From UBA11606 sp039815945 (GTDB lineage Bacteria; Actinomycetota; Acidimicrobiia; Acidimicrobiales; Aldehydirespiratoraceae), in NCBI GenBank assembly GCA_039815945.1, contig JBCBYI010000008.1, forward strand, positions 1-37,249: a stretch of DNA of 37,249 bases. Direction: 5' to 3'. The translations under genes were made by a program, and so were the position numbers. The notes below the pieces were generated by a model. The model saw only the letters and a program-made list of their open reading frames with translations, made no database searches and was not told where the DNA came from. Positions 31,014-37,249 of this stretch are shown here, piece by piece (the stretch's first letter is position 1; every line of letters starts with the position of its first letter).

Positions 31014-31681
31014 TCCAGAAACTGTCGGACCTCGCCCTCGTCGAGGTCGCGTCCATAGTCGAAGTGGTCGCGGGCGGCGTCGACCAGGTCGTCGTCGATC
31101 TCGTGGAAGCGGTCGTAGCCGGCGAGGGCCCGTTCGTCGCCACGGCGTTCGCTGACATAGGCCACCTCGACGCTGACCGGCTTGCCGGCGCAGCGCTGGT
31201 CGACTTCGGCGGCGATCTCCATCAGGTCACGGTCGCGGCTGACCACGATGACGACTTCGGCATCGCCGGTGAGGATGCTCGCCGCGGCGTCGAGCGCGAG
31301 GGCGACGTCGATGCCCTTCTCGCGGGCGCCACGGTGCTTTTCGACCTTCGCTGTCGCATGGTCGGGGGCGGAGTCGTACCAAGGCGGGTCGAGCTGGTCG
31401 CGTTCGACTCGCCATTCCCAGTGGTAGCGGAGGGTGCGTTCGGTGACCTCGACACCGGTGCGGCGGATGAGGTCGTGGCGGCGGCGGACGAGGTCGTGCA
31501 TGCGCGAGTTCTCGTCGCGGTCGTGGATGCCGGAGTAGTAGTACGTGCCGACGAGTTCACGGTTCGGGCCGGCGAGTTCTCGAGCGAGCAACAGCGGGTG
31601 GAGCCGAGCGCGGTAGCGGCGCTTGAGGCCCTTGAAGAGGTTCTGGCCGTCGATGAAGACCATGACGCGGGGAGCAGACAT
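31004..31681 (-). CDS. NYN-domain (PIN-like) ribonuclease-type protein
   Basis: A 225-residue NYN/LabA-DUF88-type protein. The acidic site begins with D11 in VMVFIDGQNLFKGLK, and N14 is the family asparagine. The middle has KGIDVALALDAA and the third conserved acidic stretch VVIVVSRDRDLMEIAAEV, the standard order for metal-dependent PIN-like nucleases. YYYSGIHDRDENSRM and the basic VRRRHDLIRRTG helix are likely RNA contacts. The start is ATG 31681, because MSAPRV begins directly at the core strand and TAGGGT lies seven bases upstream; longer in-frame starts run into the DUF2339 gene. RNA cleavage is inferred from family. No antitoxin or phage gene is beside it. Confidence 0.83.
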   Translation of the reverse strand: MSAPRVMVFIDGQNLFKGLKRRYRARLHPLLLARELAGPNRELVGTYYYSGIHDRDENSRMHDLVRRRHDLIRRTGVEVTERTLRYHWEWRVERDQLDPPWYDSAPDHATAKVEKHRGAREKGIDVALALDAAASILTGDAEVVIVVSRDRDLMEIAAEVDQRCAGKPVSVEVAYVSERRGDERALAGYDRFHEIDDDLVDAARDHFDYGRDLDEGEVRQFLDRL

Positions 31682-31688
31682 GGGCCGG

Positions 31689-31694
31689 ACCCTA
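31689..31694 (-). promoter_or_regulatory. -10 box TAGGGT of the NYN gene, formed by the stop codon of the gene before it
   Basis: TAGGGT on the minus strand ends seven bases before ATG 31681. Its first three bases are the TAG stop codon of the DUF2339 gene. The NYN gene can thus be transcribed separately and without a leader, although it directly follows the DUF2339 gene. Confidence 0.55.
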
Positions 31695-33395
31695 GGTCGT
31701 GGCGTCGGCCTCGGTGGGCTCGTCCGCGCCCGTCCACTGCGGCAGCAGGAAGCCGAGGCGCAGGAAGGCGAGGCCGATGACGAGGAAGAGGCCGGCCCGC
31801 CACAGGGCGTCGACCTCGGCCATGTCGACGAGCAGCAGCTTGGCGACGGTGACGCCGAGCACGGCGAGACCGACGTGGCCGAGTTCGGGCAGCTTGCGGG
31901 TCGCACCGGTGACGAGCACGGCGACGCCGATCACCGCCCACGACAGCGACACCGCGGCCTGCCCCTCGGGCAGATGGACGAGCACGGACCCGAGCCAGAT
32001 CATCACCAGACCGAGCAGACCGAGCCCGCCGGCCCGCCACAGGCGGTCGTCGTCGACGAGACGGACAGCCACGGCAAGCGCGACGATCAGCCCGAGGCGG
32101 ATCAGGTCGTCGACGGTGGCGGCGTCGGTCTCCCAGGCGACAATGCCGTCGATGGCGGCGAAGACCGCCGTGACGCCGAGCAGGGCGGCGGCGTTGAGCA
32201 CGATCAGCCAATCGCGATCGAGCGATCGGGCGAGCACGAGGAGGCCGACCCCCTGCACGGCGACGGCAAGCCACACGATGTCGGCGTCGACGAGCAGCCC
32301 CAGCGCGAAGGTGAGGGCGACGCTCGCGCCGACGAGCAGCGCGACGACGTGGGACGCGAGCAGCCGAGGGCGAAGCCCGAACGCCAACGCGGCGACCGTG
32401 ACCGCAGCACCGAGCGCGATGAGCCCAGCCTGGCGGTCGTCGCCATCGACGATGACCGCCAGCACGACCCAGGCCCAGGGCGCGAGGACGGTCGGGAGGC
32501 GGAGTTCGACGGTCCGCCACCCGCCGTCGACCGGACCGAGGCTGGGCGCGGCGAACAGCGCGAGGGCGACGAGGCCGGCGGCGACGAGCGTGGCGGCGAT
32601 CTCGGCGTCGCCCTCGGCGGCGGTGGCGAAGGCGAGCACGATCGGGAGGGCGAGTGCCTGGGCGAGGAGGCGAAGGGCGAACCAGTCGCGTTCGACGGCG
32701 ACGGCCATCACCACGATGAAGCCGACCACGAATGCGGCGCCCGATTCGATGAAGGGACCCTCGCCGTCGGAGATCGACAGCCAGCCGACGAGACCGCCGA
32801 GCACGCCGACGATGGCAACCCACTCCGACGGCGCGAATCGCGCGAGCGCGACCGCGCCGATCAGCACCAGCACGGTGAGGACGTGGGCGGCGTCGGTGCT
32901 GGTGAGGTCGACGAAGAGGTTCGACGCGAACGTGGCGAACAGGGCGGCGACACCACCGGAGCACAGGGTGTGGGTCCATGGTGGACGGGTCATGCGGAGA
33001 TGGAGCCCGGTGCCGATCAGGCCTCCGGCGATCGCGAGGGCGCCGAGCAACTGGAGTTCGGGACCGATCCAGCCCCGCTGGATGGCGGTGTTGACGGCGA
33101 AGCCGACGGCGAGGACCACGAGGCCGACGCCGCCCCAGGTGAGCGCGGTCTCGGAGTCGAGTTCCCAATCACGGGTCGGTGGTGCCGGAGCCGTTTCCGG
33201 GGGCGCGCCGACCGGCTGACCGGTGGGCGGCGGGGGCTGGGTGGCGCTCGGTGGCGTTGTGAGCGGGGGCGGGGGCGGGGCAAGCGCCGACAGACGGCGG
33301 GCATCGGTGCCGGTCGAGGCGAGGGAGGCGACGGTGGCTTCGAGCTCAGCGACGCGGGCTTCGAGCGCCTCGATTCGTGACTGCTCGTTCTCCAT
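31692..33395 (-). CDS. DUF2339 polytopic membrane protein
   Basis: A 567-residue membrane protein. Residues 1-25 are a short coiled coil (IEALEARVAELEATVASL), residues 35-80 a Pro/Thr-rich linker, and the remainder about 16-18 closely spaced hydrophobic segments starting with TWGGVGLVVLAVGFAVNTAIQR, as in DUF2339 proteins. The family has no known function; a transport or envelope role is often guessed. Most members are longer (700-1000), so this is a compact version. The ATG at 33395 is chosen because the N-terminal helix begins there and an AGAGAGGA ribosome-binding site lies upstream; an in-frame start at 33428 would add 11 residues without motif. Its TAG stop forms part of the next promoter. 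Confidence 0.8.
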   Translation of the reverse strand: MENEQSRIEALEARVAELEATVASLASTGTDARRLSALAPPPPPLTTPPSATQPPPPTGQPVGAPPETAPAPPTRDWELDSETALTWGGVGLVVLAVGFAVNTAIQRGWIGPELQLLGALAIAGGLIGTGLHLRMTRPPWTHTLCSGGVAALFATFASNLFVDLTSTDAAHVLTVLVLIGAVALARFAPSEWVAIVGVLGGLVGWLSISDGEGPFIESGAAFVVGFIVVMAVAVERDWFALRLLAQALALPIVLAFATAAEGDAEIAATLVAAGLVALALFAAPSLGPVDGGWRTVELRLPTVLAPWAWVVLAVIVDGDDRQAGLIALGAAVTVAALAFGLRPRLLASHVVALLVGASVALTFALGLLVDADIVWLAVAVQGVGLLVLARSLDRDWLIVLNAAALLGVTAVFAAIDGIVAWETDAATVDDLIRLGLIVALAVAVRLVDDDRLWRAGGLGLLGLVMIWLGSVLVHLPEGQAAVSLSWAVIGVAVLVTGATRKLPELGHVGLAVLGVTVAKLLLVDMAEVDALWRAGLFLVIGLAFLRLGFLLPQWTGADEPTEADATT

Positions 33396-33480
33396 ACCAC
33401 AGTCCTCTCTCCCTCGATGATGCCTCACCGACCACGATCCGCCCGTTCAGGACCCCTCGGACGGCCCGCTGCACGTGGTC

Positions 33481-33486
33481 TAGGTT
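33481..33486 (+). promoter_or_regulatory. -10 box TAGGTT, leaderless promoter of the DUF4404 gene
   Basis: TAGGTT is followed by six bases (GCGGGC) and ATG 33493. There is no ribosome-binding site, so the mRNA should start at the initiation codon. No clear -35 is seen. Confidence 0.6.
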
Positions 33487-33492
33487 GCGGGC

Positions 33493-33735
33493 ATGAATCA
33501 GAAGGACATGGCCGAGCTGATCGCCGAGCTGCGGGAGGCGCTCGCAGCATCCGATGGGCTCGCCGACGACGAACGGGCCGAGCTCGAGGCGCTCGCCGAC
33601 AAGATCGAGGCCGAGGCCGACGAGTCTGTGCTGGAGTCGATGGACGACGCCGTCACCCGTTTCGAGGTCGAGCACTCGGGGCTCGTGCGGGCGATCGGCC
33701 GCATCGCCGACGCGCTCTCCGCCGGCGGCATCTAG
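33493..33735 (+). CDS. Small DUF4404-like helical protein
   Basis: An 80-residue acidic, all-helical protein without signal peptide. The sequence MAELIAELREALAASDGLADDERAELEALADKIEAE followed by MDDAVTRFEVEHSGLVRAIGRIADALSAGGI fits the small DUF4404 family: a pair of helices, then FExxHPxLxxxixRixDxLsxxGI. The HP of the family reads HS here. Function is unknown. It has its own leaderless promoter and stands alone, 51 bases ahead of the rhomboid gene, which has a separate promoter. Confidence 0.78.
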   Translation: MNQKDMAELIAELREALAASDGLADDERAELEALADKIEAEADESVLESMDDAVTRFEVEHSGLVRAIGRIADALSAGGI

Positions 33736-33774
33736 GCCGTCGCGCCACGACCGACATTGGCGCCGGCCCGCCTC

Positions 33775-33780
33775 TAGCGT
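33775..33780 (+). promoter_or_regulatory. -10 box TAGCGT, leaderless promoter of the rhomboid gene
   Basis: TAGCGT is followed by six bases (GGAGCC) and ATG 33787. GGAG in the spacer is too close to the ATG to act as a ribosome-binding site, so a leaderless start is favoured. Confidence 0.6.
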
Positions 33781-33786
33781 GGAGCC

Positions 33787-34431
33787 ATGACCGCCTCCAC
33801 GGAATCGAGGCCCTCGCTCGGCCGACTCGTGTGGACGCCGGTCGGCCTGATGGTCGTCTGGATCGTCGGGATCTGGGTGATCGAAGCGCTCGACACCTGG
33901 CTGCTCGACGATCGCCTGCAGGGCTACGGCTTGCGGCCCCGCGAGACCGAGGGCCTCGACGGGATCTTGTGGGCACCGTTCCTGCACGCCGATTTCGGGC
34001 ATGTCGCGTCGAACACGGTGCCGTTCCTGGCGCTCGGCGGCCTCGTTGCCGCCCGCGGCATGCGCTACTGGGCCTGGATCACCGCCGTCACCGTCGTGAT
34101 CGGCGGCGGAGCGACCTGGCTGCTCGGCGGCTCGGGTCTTCACGTCGGTGCGAGCGGGGTGGTGTTCGGCTACTTCGGCGCGATCCTCGGTGCGGCGGTG
34201 TTCGAGCGGCGGGTCCGGGCGCTCGGCGCCGCGCTCATCGCGCTCGGCTTCTACTCGAGCCTGATCGCCGGGGTGATCCCGCAGCCGCAGATCTCGTGGG
34301 AGGGCCACCTGTTCGGCCTCCTCGCCGGCGTGCTCGCCTCGAAGTGGCTCGCCGAGCCCCGGGTGCCCAAGGAAGCGGAGCCCTACAAGCCCGAGCCGTG
34401 GGAGCTCGACGAGCCCTGGAACATCGCCTGA
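33787..34431 (+). CDS. Rhomboid-family intramembrane serine protease
   Basis: A 214-residue polytopic membrane protease with about six membrane segments. The catalytic serine is S123 in HVGASGVVFGY (GxSG motif) and the catalytic histidine is H174 in WEGHLFGLLAG. The oxyanion-site residues H72 and N76 appear in HADFGHVASNTVPF, so the active site is complete. Members cut transmembrane segments of other proteins; no substrate can be named. The C-terminal tail (PKEAEPYKPEPWELDEPWNIA) is acidic and cytosolic. It has its own leaderless promoter, and its stop codon lies in a hairpin shared with the small gene on the other strand. Confidence 0.9.
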   Translation: MTASTESRPSLGRLVWTPVGLMVVWIVGIWVIEALDTWLLDDRLQGYGLRPRETEGLDGILWAPFLHADFGHVASNTVPFLALGGLVAARGMRYWAWITAVTVVIGGGATWLLGGSGLHVGASGVVFGYFGAILGAAVFERRVRALGAALIALGFYSSLIAGVIPQPQISWEGHLFGLLAGVLASKWLAEPRVPKEAEPYKPEPWELDEPWNIA

Positions 34432-34445
34432 GCTGAGCGCTCAGG
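34427..34445. terminator. Bidirectional hairpin terminator between rhomboid and small gene
   Basis: CCTGAGC (34427-34433) pairs perfectly with GCTCAGG (34439-34445) around TGAGC. One arm contains the rhomboid stop (34429-34431), the other the stop of the 31-codon minus-strand gene (34441-34443). The core is the same as the oleD/S4 terminator. Confidence 0.5.
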
Positions 34446-34536
34446 TGCCGAGGTTGACGGCGACCAGCGACCCGAACTGACGGTCTCCTGCGGCAACGAT
34501 CGCCCACTCCGGTAGCGCGGGGTCGGGCTCGGTCAT
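34441..34536 (-). CDS. Candidate 31-residue protein
   Basis: A short frame running from ATG 34536 to TGA 34441. It encodes 31 residues starting MTEPDPALPEWAIVAAGDRQ and ending FGSLVAVNLGT. I do not recognise it. Support is indirect but consistent: TAGCGT lies exactly six bases before the ATG, as for the rhomboid gene; 26 of 31 codons end in G or C, like its neighbours; and its stop codon sits in one arm of a convergent terminator. It fills most of the otherwise empty 154-base gap between the rhomboid and the next gene. The sequence is mildly amphipathic with no membrane segment. Confidence 0.5.
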   Translation of the reverse strand: MTEPDPALPEWAIVAAGDRQFGSLVAVNLGT

Positions 34537-34542
34537 GGGCCG

Positions 34543-34548
34543 ACGCTA
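34543..34548 (-). promoter_or_regulatory. -10 box TAGCGT, leaderless promoter of the 31-codon gene
   Basis: TAGCGT on the minus strand is followed by CGGCCC and the ATG at 34536. It is identical in hexamer and spacing to the rhomboid promoter at 33775. Confidence 0.5.
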
Positions 34549-34585
34549 GTCCCGAGCGTCGATGGTCTCCGCTGCTGTGACGCGC

Positions 34586-34945
34586 TCAGTCGATGCGGGG
34601 TTCGATGCGCAGCTCGATGCCGTGGGTCTCGCCGCTCGGGGTGATCGGTCGGCGGACCGACGTGTGCGCGTTCCACACCCAGACCTCGACCTCATCGAGC
34701 CATTCGTCCATGCGGAGCGCGTCGTTGATGCGCTTCAGGCAGTAGCGGGCGGCTTCGAGGGTGCTCACCTCGGTCGAGAAGCCGAGCTCGCCTTCGTCGG
34801 CGACCCGGGTGACGAGCTGGAGGGCTTCGTCGACGGCGGCATCGGCCAAGACGTCGAGGGCCTGGGCGCCGGCGCGGTCGGACGCGGCTCGTTGCTTGCG
34901 GCGGGCCTTCTTGCGTTCGGCCTTGGAGAGCTCGCGTTCGGACAC
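34586..34945 (-). CDS. Hypothetical protein, 119 aa, with basic N-terminal helix
   Basis: I do not recognise this protein. It starts most plausibly at GTG 34945, since TAGCGT lies seven bases upstream and an upstream in-frame start at 35083 would lie inside recQ. Residues 1-22 (SERELSKAERKKARRKQRAA) are highly basic, suggesting nucleic acid or ribosome contact. Then come two helices (AQALDVLADAAVDEALQLVTRV), a TLEAARYCLKRINDALRMDEWLDEVEVWVWNA segment, and a short C-terminal beta part ending GIELRIEPRID. There is no signal peptide or membrane segment. It follows recQ by 47 bases but probably has its own promoter. Confidence 0.7.
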   Translation of the reverse strand: MSERELSKAERKKARRKQRAASDRAGAQALDVLADAAVDEALQLVTRVADEGELGFSTEVSTLEAARYCLKRINDALRMDEWLDEVEVWVWNAHTSVRRPITPSGETHGIELRIEPRID

Positions 34946-34952
34946 GACCGTG

Positions 34953-34958
34953 ACGCTA
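34953..34958 (-). promoter_or_regulatory. -10 box TAGCGT, leaderless promoter of the 119-residue gene
   Basis: TAGCGT on the minus strand, seven bases before GTG 34945. It is the third TAGCGT box within 1.2 kb in this arrangement. Confidence 0.5.
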
Positions 34959-34992
34959 GGCGACGGCGGCCACTCCCCCACCCGCTCGACGC

Positions 34993-37068
34993 TCAGCCGC
35001 CGCCCTTGGTGGCGAAGGCGATCGGCACGATCGGGCCGGCGCCGGCCCCACGGAGGAGATCGGCGAGCACGGTGACGGTCCACTTGCTGTCGACGAAATC
35101 GTCGACAAGCAGGCCGGGCCCGTCGGGCGGCGTGCCGGTGAGGGCGAAGGCGCCGTGCACGTTGTCGACCTGGAAGACGCTGTTGTGCATCTCCTCTTGC
35201 GGCTCGGTCGGGCGGGTCATGGAAACGAGATCGAGCGCCGGGATGGCGAGCGCATCCGCAAGGCGGCGGGCGGCGTCAGGCACGAGTTCCGGGCGTCGGG
35301 CCGACGGCACCCATGTGAGCCAGGTCGGCGCCGGCTCGACCTGCGCCCGCACCAGCCCGGCAAGCGCGGCGACCAGGTCATCGTCGAAGCGCCCGGCCGC
35401 TCGACCCTCGCGCACGGCGGGACCGTGGCCGATCTCGCCCCAGCGGCAGAGCGCCCAGCCGGGTTCGGCTCGGCGGTCTTCGGCGATCTTGCCCTTCACG
35501 TCGCGAGCGCCGCTGGGCCACTGCTTGCGGGGCTCGATCTCGGCGTGGTCCTGCTCGAGTGCCGATTGCGCCGCCGCGACCACCGAGCCTTCGGCCGCGT
35601 GGCCGAAGCGCGCAAGGCGGCAGTTGTCGCAGATGCCGCATGGCTCCTGGCTCGGGTCGTCGAGCTCCTTGCGGAGGAACCGCATGCGGCAGCCCTCGAA
35701 GCGCAGGTACTCCTCCATCGCCGCCTGTTCTTCGCGGCGCCACTGGGTGACGGCGTCGACTCGGTCGTGCGGGTAGCCCCAGTCAGCGGAGGTGCGCAGC
35801 CACTTCGAGCCGTCACGCTGCAGCGCGCCTTCGGCTTCGAGCTGGATGAGGAAGTTGTCGAGTTTGCCGGTGGCGAGGTTGGCCCGAGCCGCGAGCTGGC
35901 CGCGGGTGAGACCGCCGTCGGCGTCGTCGATGGCGGCGAGGATCGCTTCGACGATGGCGGGATCGGGGAAGGCCTGATCGATGAACCAGTCCTGAATGTC
36001 GCGGTCTTCGCTGCCGGCGAGGAGGATGCCATAGCTCTCGGGCAGGGCTCGCCCGGCACGACCGACCTGCTGGTAGTAGGCGATGGCGCTCTGGGGCATC
36101 TGGTAGTGGATGACGAAGCCGACGTCGGGTTTGTCGTATCCCATGCCGAGGGCCGAGGTGGCGACGATGCACTTCACCTCGTTGGCGAGGAAGGCGTCGA
36201 GATCTCGCTTCTTGGCGCCCTGATCTTCGATGTCGCCGCCACCGACATAGCGGCCGCAGCGGATGCCGTGCTGTTCGAGGAAGTCGGCGACGAGGAAGAC
36301 AGTGCTGCGGGTGAGGCAGTAGACGATGCCGCTGCCGGGCAGCTGCGGGATGTTCTCGACGAGCCAGGCGAGGCGGGCGTCGGGGCGACGCTTGTCGTTG
36401 TGGACCTCGAGTCGCAGACCCTCACGGGCGAGTTCGCCCCGGAAGGTCTCGAGATCGTCGCCGAACTGGCGCTGCACGTCGGCCACGACCCGATCGTTGG
36501 CGGTGGCGGTACAGCCGATGACGGGCGTGCCGGCCGGGAGGCGAGCGAGGAAGCCGCCGATGCGTCGGTAGTGAGGGCGGAAGTCGTGACCCCAGTCGCT
36601 GATGCAGTGGACCTCGTCGACCACCAGCAGGCCGGCTCGGTCGCCGATGTGGGGAAGGAAGTCGTTGCGGAACTTCTCGTTGCTCAGCCGCTGCTCGGAC
36701 ACGAGCAGGAGGTCGACCGTGCCCTGCTCGACCTGCGCTTGGATCTCAGCCCAGGCGTCGTGGTTGGTGCTGTTGACCACGGCGGCCCGCAGCCCCATCC
36801 GGGCGGCGGCGTCGACCTGGTTGTCCATCAGCGCCAGCAGCGGCGAGATCAGCAATGTGGGGCCGAGGCCTCGTTCGCGCAGCATCTTGGTGGCGATGAA
36901 GTAGACGGCGGACTTGCCCCACCCGGTGCGCTGCACGACGAGCACCCGGCGGCGGTGCTCGACGAGCTGGCGGATGGCATCGAGCTGGCCGTCACGGAAC
37001 CCGGCCGTCGGGCTCTGGGTGAGGGCGCGGAGATGACCGAGCGCTTCGGCTTCGAACGAATCGGACAT
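34993..37068 (-). CDS. RecQ-family DNA helicase with C-terminal ComF-like phosphoribosyltransferase domain
   Basis: A 691-residue superfamily 2 helicase. Walker A is QRTGWGKSAVYF (46-57), a variant of the usual TGGGKS. The DEVH box is at 151-154 in VVDEVHCISDWGHDFRPHYRRI, with CTATAND, VATSALGMGYDKPDVGFVIH and YYQQVGRAGR as later helicase motifs. The RecQ zinc site is complete: one Cys in EGCRMRF near 459 and three in CGICDNC near 477-483. Instead of an HRDC domain, the C-terminus (about 590-691) resembles ComF-type phosphoribosyltransferases: NVHGAFAL, then GLLVDDFVDSKWTVTVLADLL and AGAGPIVPIAFA. The PRPP loop reads DDFVDSKWT where active enzymes read DDVVTTGAT. This layout occurs in other actinobacterial RecQ proteins, as far as I recall. 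The start is ATG 37068 with TAGAAC six bases upstream. Confidence 0.88.
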   Translation of the reverse strand: MSDSFEAEALGHLRALTQSPTAGFRDGQLDAIRQLVEHRRRVLVVQRTGWGKSAVYFIATKMLRERGLGPTLLISPLLALMDNQVDAAARMGLRAAVVNSTNHDAWAEIQAQVEQGTVDLLLVSEQRLSNEKFRNDFLPHIGDRAGLLVVDEVHCISDWGHDFRPHYRRIGGFLARLPAGTPVIGCTATANDRVVADVQRQFGDDLETFRGELAREGLRLEVHNDKRRPDARLAWLVENIPQLPGSGIVYCLTRSTVFLVADFLEQHGIRCGRYVGGGDIEDQGAKKRDLDAFLANEVKCIVATSALGMGYDKPDVGFVIHYQMPQSAIAYYQQVGRAGRALPESYGILLAGSEDRDIQDWFIDQAFPDPAIVEAILAAIDDADGGLTRGQLAARANLATGKLDNFLIQLEAEGALQRDGSKWLRTSADWGYPHDRVDAVTQWRREEQAAMEEYLRFEGCRMRFLRKELDDPSQEPCGICDNCRLARFGHAAEGSVVAAAQSALEQDHAEIEPRKQWPSGARDVKGKIAEDRRAEPGWALCRWGEIGHGPAVREGRAAGRFDDDLVAALAGLVRAQVEPAPTWLTWVPSARRPELVPDAARRLADALAIPALDLVSMTRPTEPQEEMHNSVFQVDNVHGAFALTGTPPDGPGLLVDDFVDSKWTVTVLADLLRGAGAGPIVPIAFATKGGG

Positions 37069-37074
37069 GGCCCT

Positions 37075-37080
37075 GTTCTA
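37075..37080 (-). promoter_or_regulatory. -10 box TAGAAC, leaderless promoter of the recQ-like gene
   Basis: TAGAAC on the minus strand, then AGGGCC, then ATG 37068. The last base is C, as in the CoA-transferase promoter (TAGGAC). Confidence 0.45.
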
Positions 37081-37091
37081 CTCCGCTGGTG

Positions 37092-37105
37092 TGACGAGCT
37101 CGTCA
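37092..37105. promoter_or_regulatory. Perfect 14-base palindrome TGACGAGCTCGTCA upstream of the recQ-like gene
   Basis: The palindrome is centred about 30 bases before the predicted transcription start and includes the stop codon (37103-37105) of the preceding gene. It does not match the actinobacterial LexA box (CGAAC-N4-GTTCG), so SOS control is not indicated. It could be an operator or part of a terminator. Confidence 0.4.
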
Positions 37106-37249
37106 GAGCCCGAGATGGAGACGCAGGGCTTCGTCGACATCGGCATCGGTAATCAACACCCTGTCGACAAGGGTGAACCCGAGGGTCACCCGGGCTCCAT
37201 CCACGGGCCCGGTGACACTGAGCTGGCCCTGTTCGCGCACGATCTCGAC
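37103..37249 (-). CDS. 3' end of an unidentified gene, cut by the window edge
   Basis: An open minus-strand frame of 48 codons running off the window and ending at TGA 37103. The visible C-terminus includes VREQGQLSVTGPVDGARVTL, then GFTLVDRVLITDADVDEALR, and ends LHLGL. Hydrophobic residues alternate with polar ones as in beta strands, followed by a helix, which reads like a small domain end, but I cannot name it. Third positions are mostly G or C, as in neighbours. The start is outside the window, or is an internal GTG. It is 34 bases upstream of the recQ-like gene on the same strand. Confidence 0.5.
   Translation of the reverse strand, partial: VEIVREQGQLSVTGPVDGARVTLGFTLVDRVLITDADVDEALRLHLGL

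Noticed and set aside
31004..31681. NYN nuclease as part of a toxin-antitoxin or phage-defence pair
   Set aside because: The neighbours are a DUF2339 membrane protein and an amine oxidase; no antitoxin-like, helicase or effector partner is adjacent.
37092..37105. SOS (LexA) box at the RecQ-like promoter
   Set aside because: The palindrome TGACGAGCTCGTCA does not fit the CGAAC-N4-GTTCG pattern of actinobacterial LexA sites.
35155..37152. Plus-strand open frame of 665 codons
   Set aside because: It is a mirror of the RecQ-like gene, whose helicase motifs are complete on the minus strand.
1..37249. Mobile element, prophage, tRNA, rRNA or CRISPR array
   Set aside because: No transposase, integrase, phage structural gene, cloverleaf-like segment or regularly spaced direct repeat was seen; gaps between genes are short and base use looks uniform.

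Overview
The window reads as a GC-rich chromosomal segment of an actinobacterium, most like the Acidimicrobiia (Ilumatobacter-type lineages). This rests on GC-rich codon third positions, F420-type flavoenzyme families (PPOX, luciferase-like), a relative of the mycothiol-dependent nitroreductase, a fused OleBC protein, and many genes that seem to be transcribed without a leader from a TANNNT-type -10 box set 6-7 nt before the start codon. I see no tRNA, rRNA, insertion sequence, prophage or CRISPR array. Genes are packed tightly and no stretch longer than about 175 bases lacks one.

Layout. 1-2317: a small operon with an F420-type PPOX protein, an unknown protein and a HAD-family purine 5'-nucleotidase. 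2351-6965: a second run with a luciferase-like oxidoreductase, a DsbA-fold nitroreductase relative that lacks its second active-site cysteine, a guanine deaminase-like amidohydrolase and a DUF3179 lipoprotein. 7050-11696: the most recognisable pathway, a complete long-chain olefin operon oleA-oleBC-oleD. Its three genes are joined by 4-base start/stop overlaps and preceded by a promoter and a leader hairpin. An S4-domain RNA-binding gene converges on it.

12120-20040: an acyl-CoA synthetase, then a minus-strand run (small HTH-like protein, polysaccharide deacetylase lipoprotein, NAD-dependent epimerase, Pro/Ala-tailed membrane protein), a class IV aminotransferase and an acetyl-CoA hydrolase/CoA-transferase. 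20134-24312: a large thiamine-diphosphate E1/transketolase-like enzyme divergent from the CoA-transferase, three tandem hairpins, then a pirin-PPOX operon on the minus strand whose promoter carries a perfect operator palindrome over its -35. 24367-30969: an orphan membrane histidine kinase, divergent from a cyclase-ATPase-TPR signalling protein that is followed by a flavin amine oxidase.

31004-37249: an NYN nuclease, a DUF2339 membrane protein, a DUF4404 protein, a rhomboid protease, a candidate 31-residue protein, an unknown 119-residue protein, a RecQ helicase fused to a ComF-like phosphoribosyltransferase domain, and the 3' end of another gene.

The most useful second looks are: the ole operon; the leaderless promoter signature, which also exposes the 31-codon gene at 34441-34536; the convergent terminators that hold both stop codons; the pirin operator; the RecQ-PRTase fusion; and the cyclase with a Lys-to-Gln change at its base-recognition site. 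All family calls are from reading the sequence; no database search was possible.
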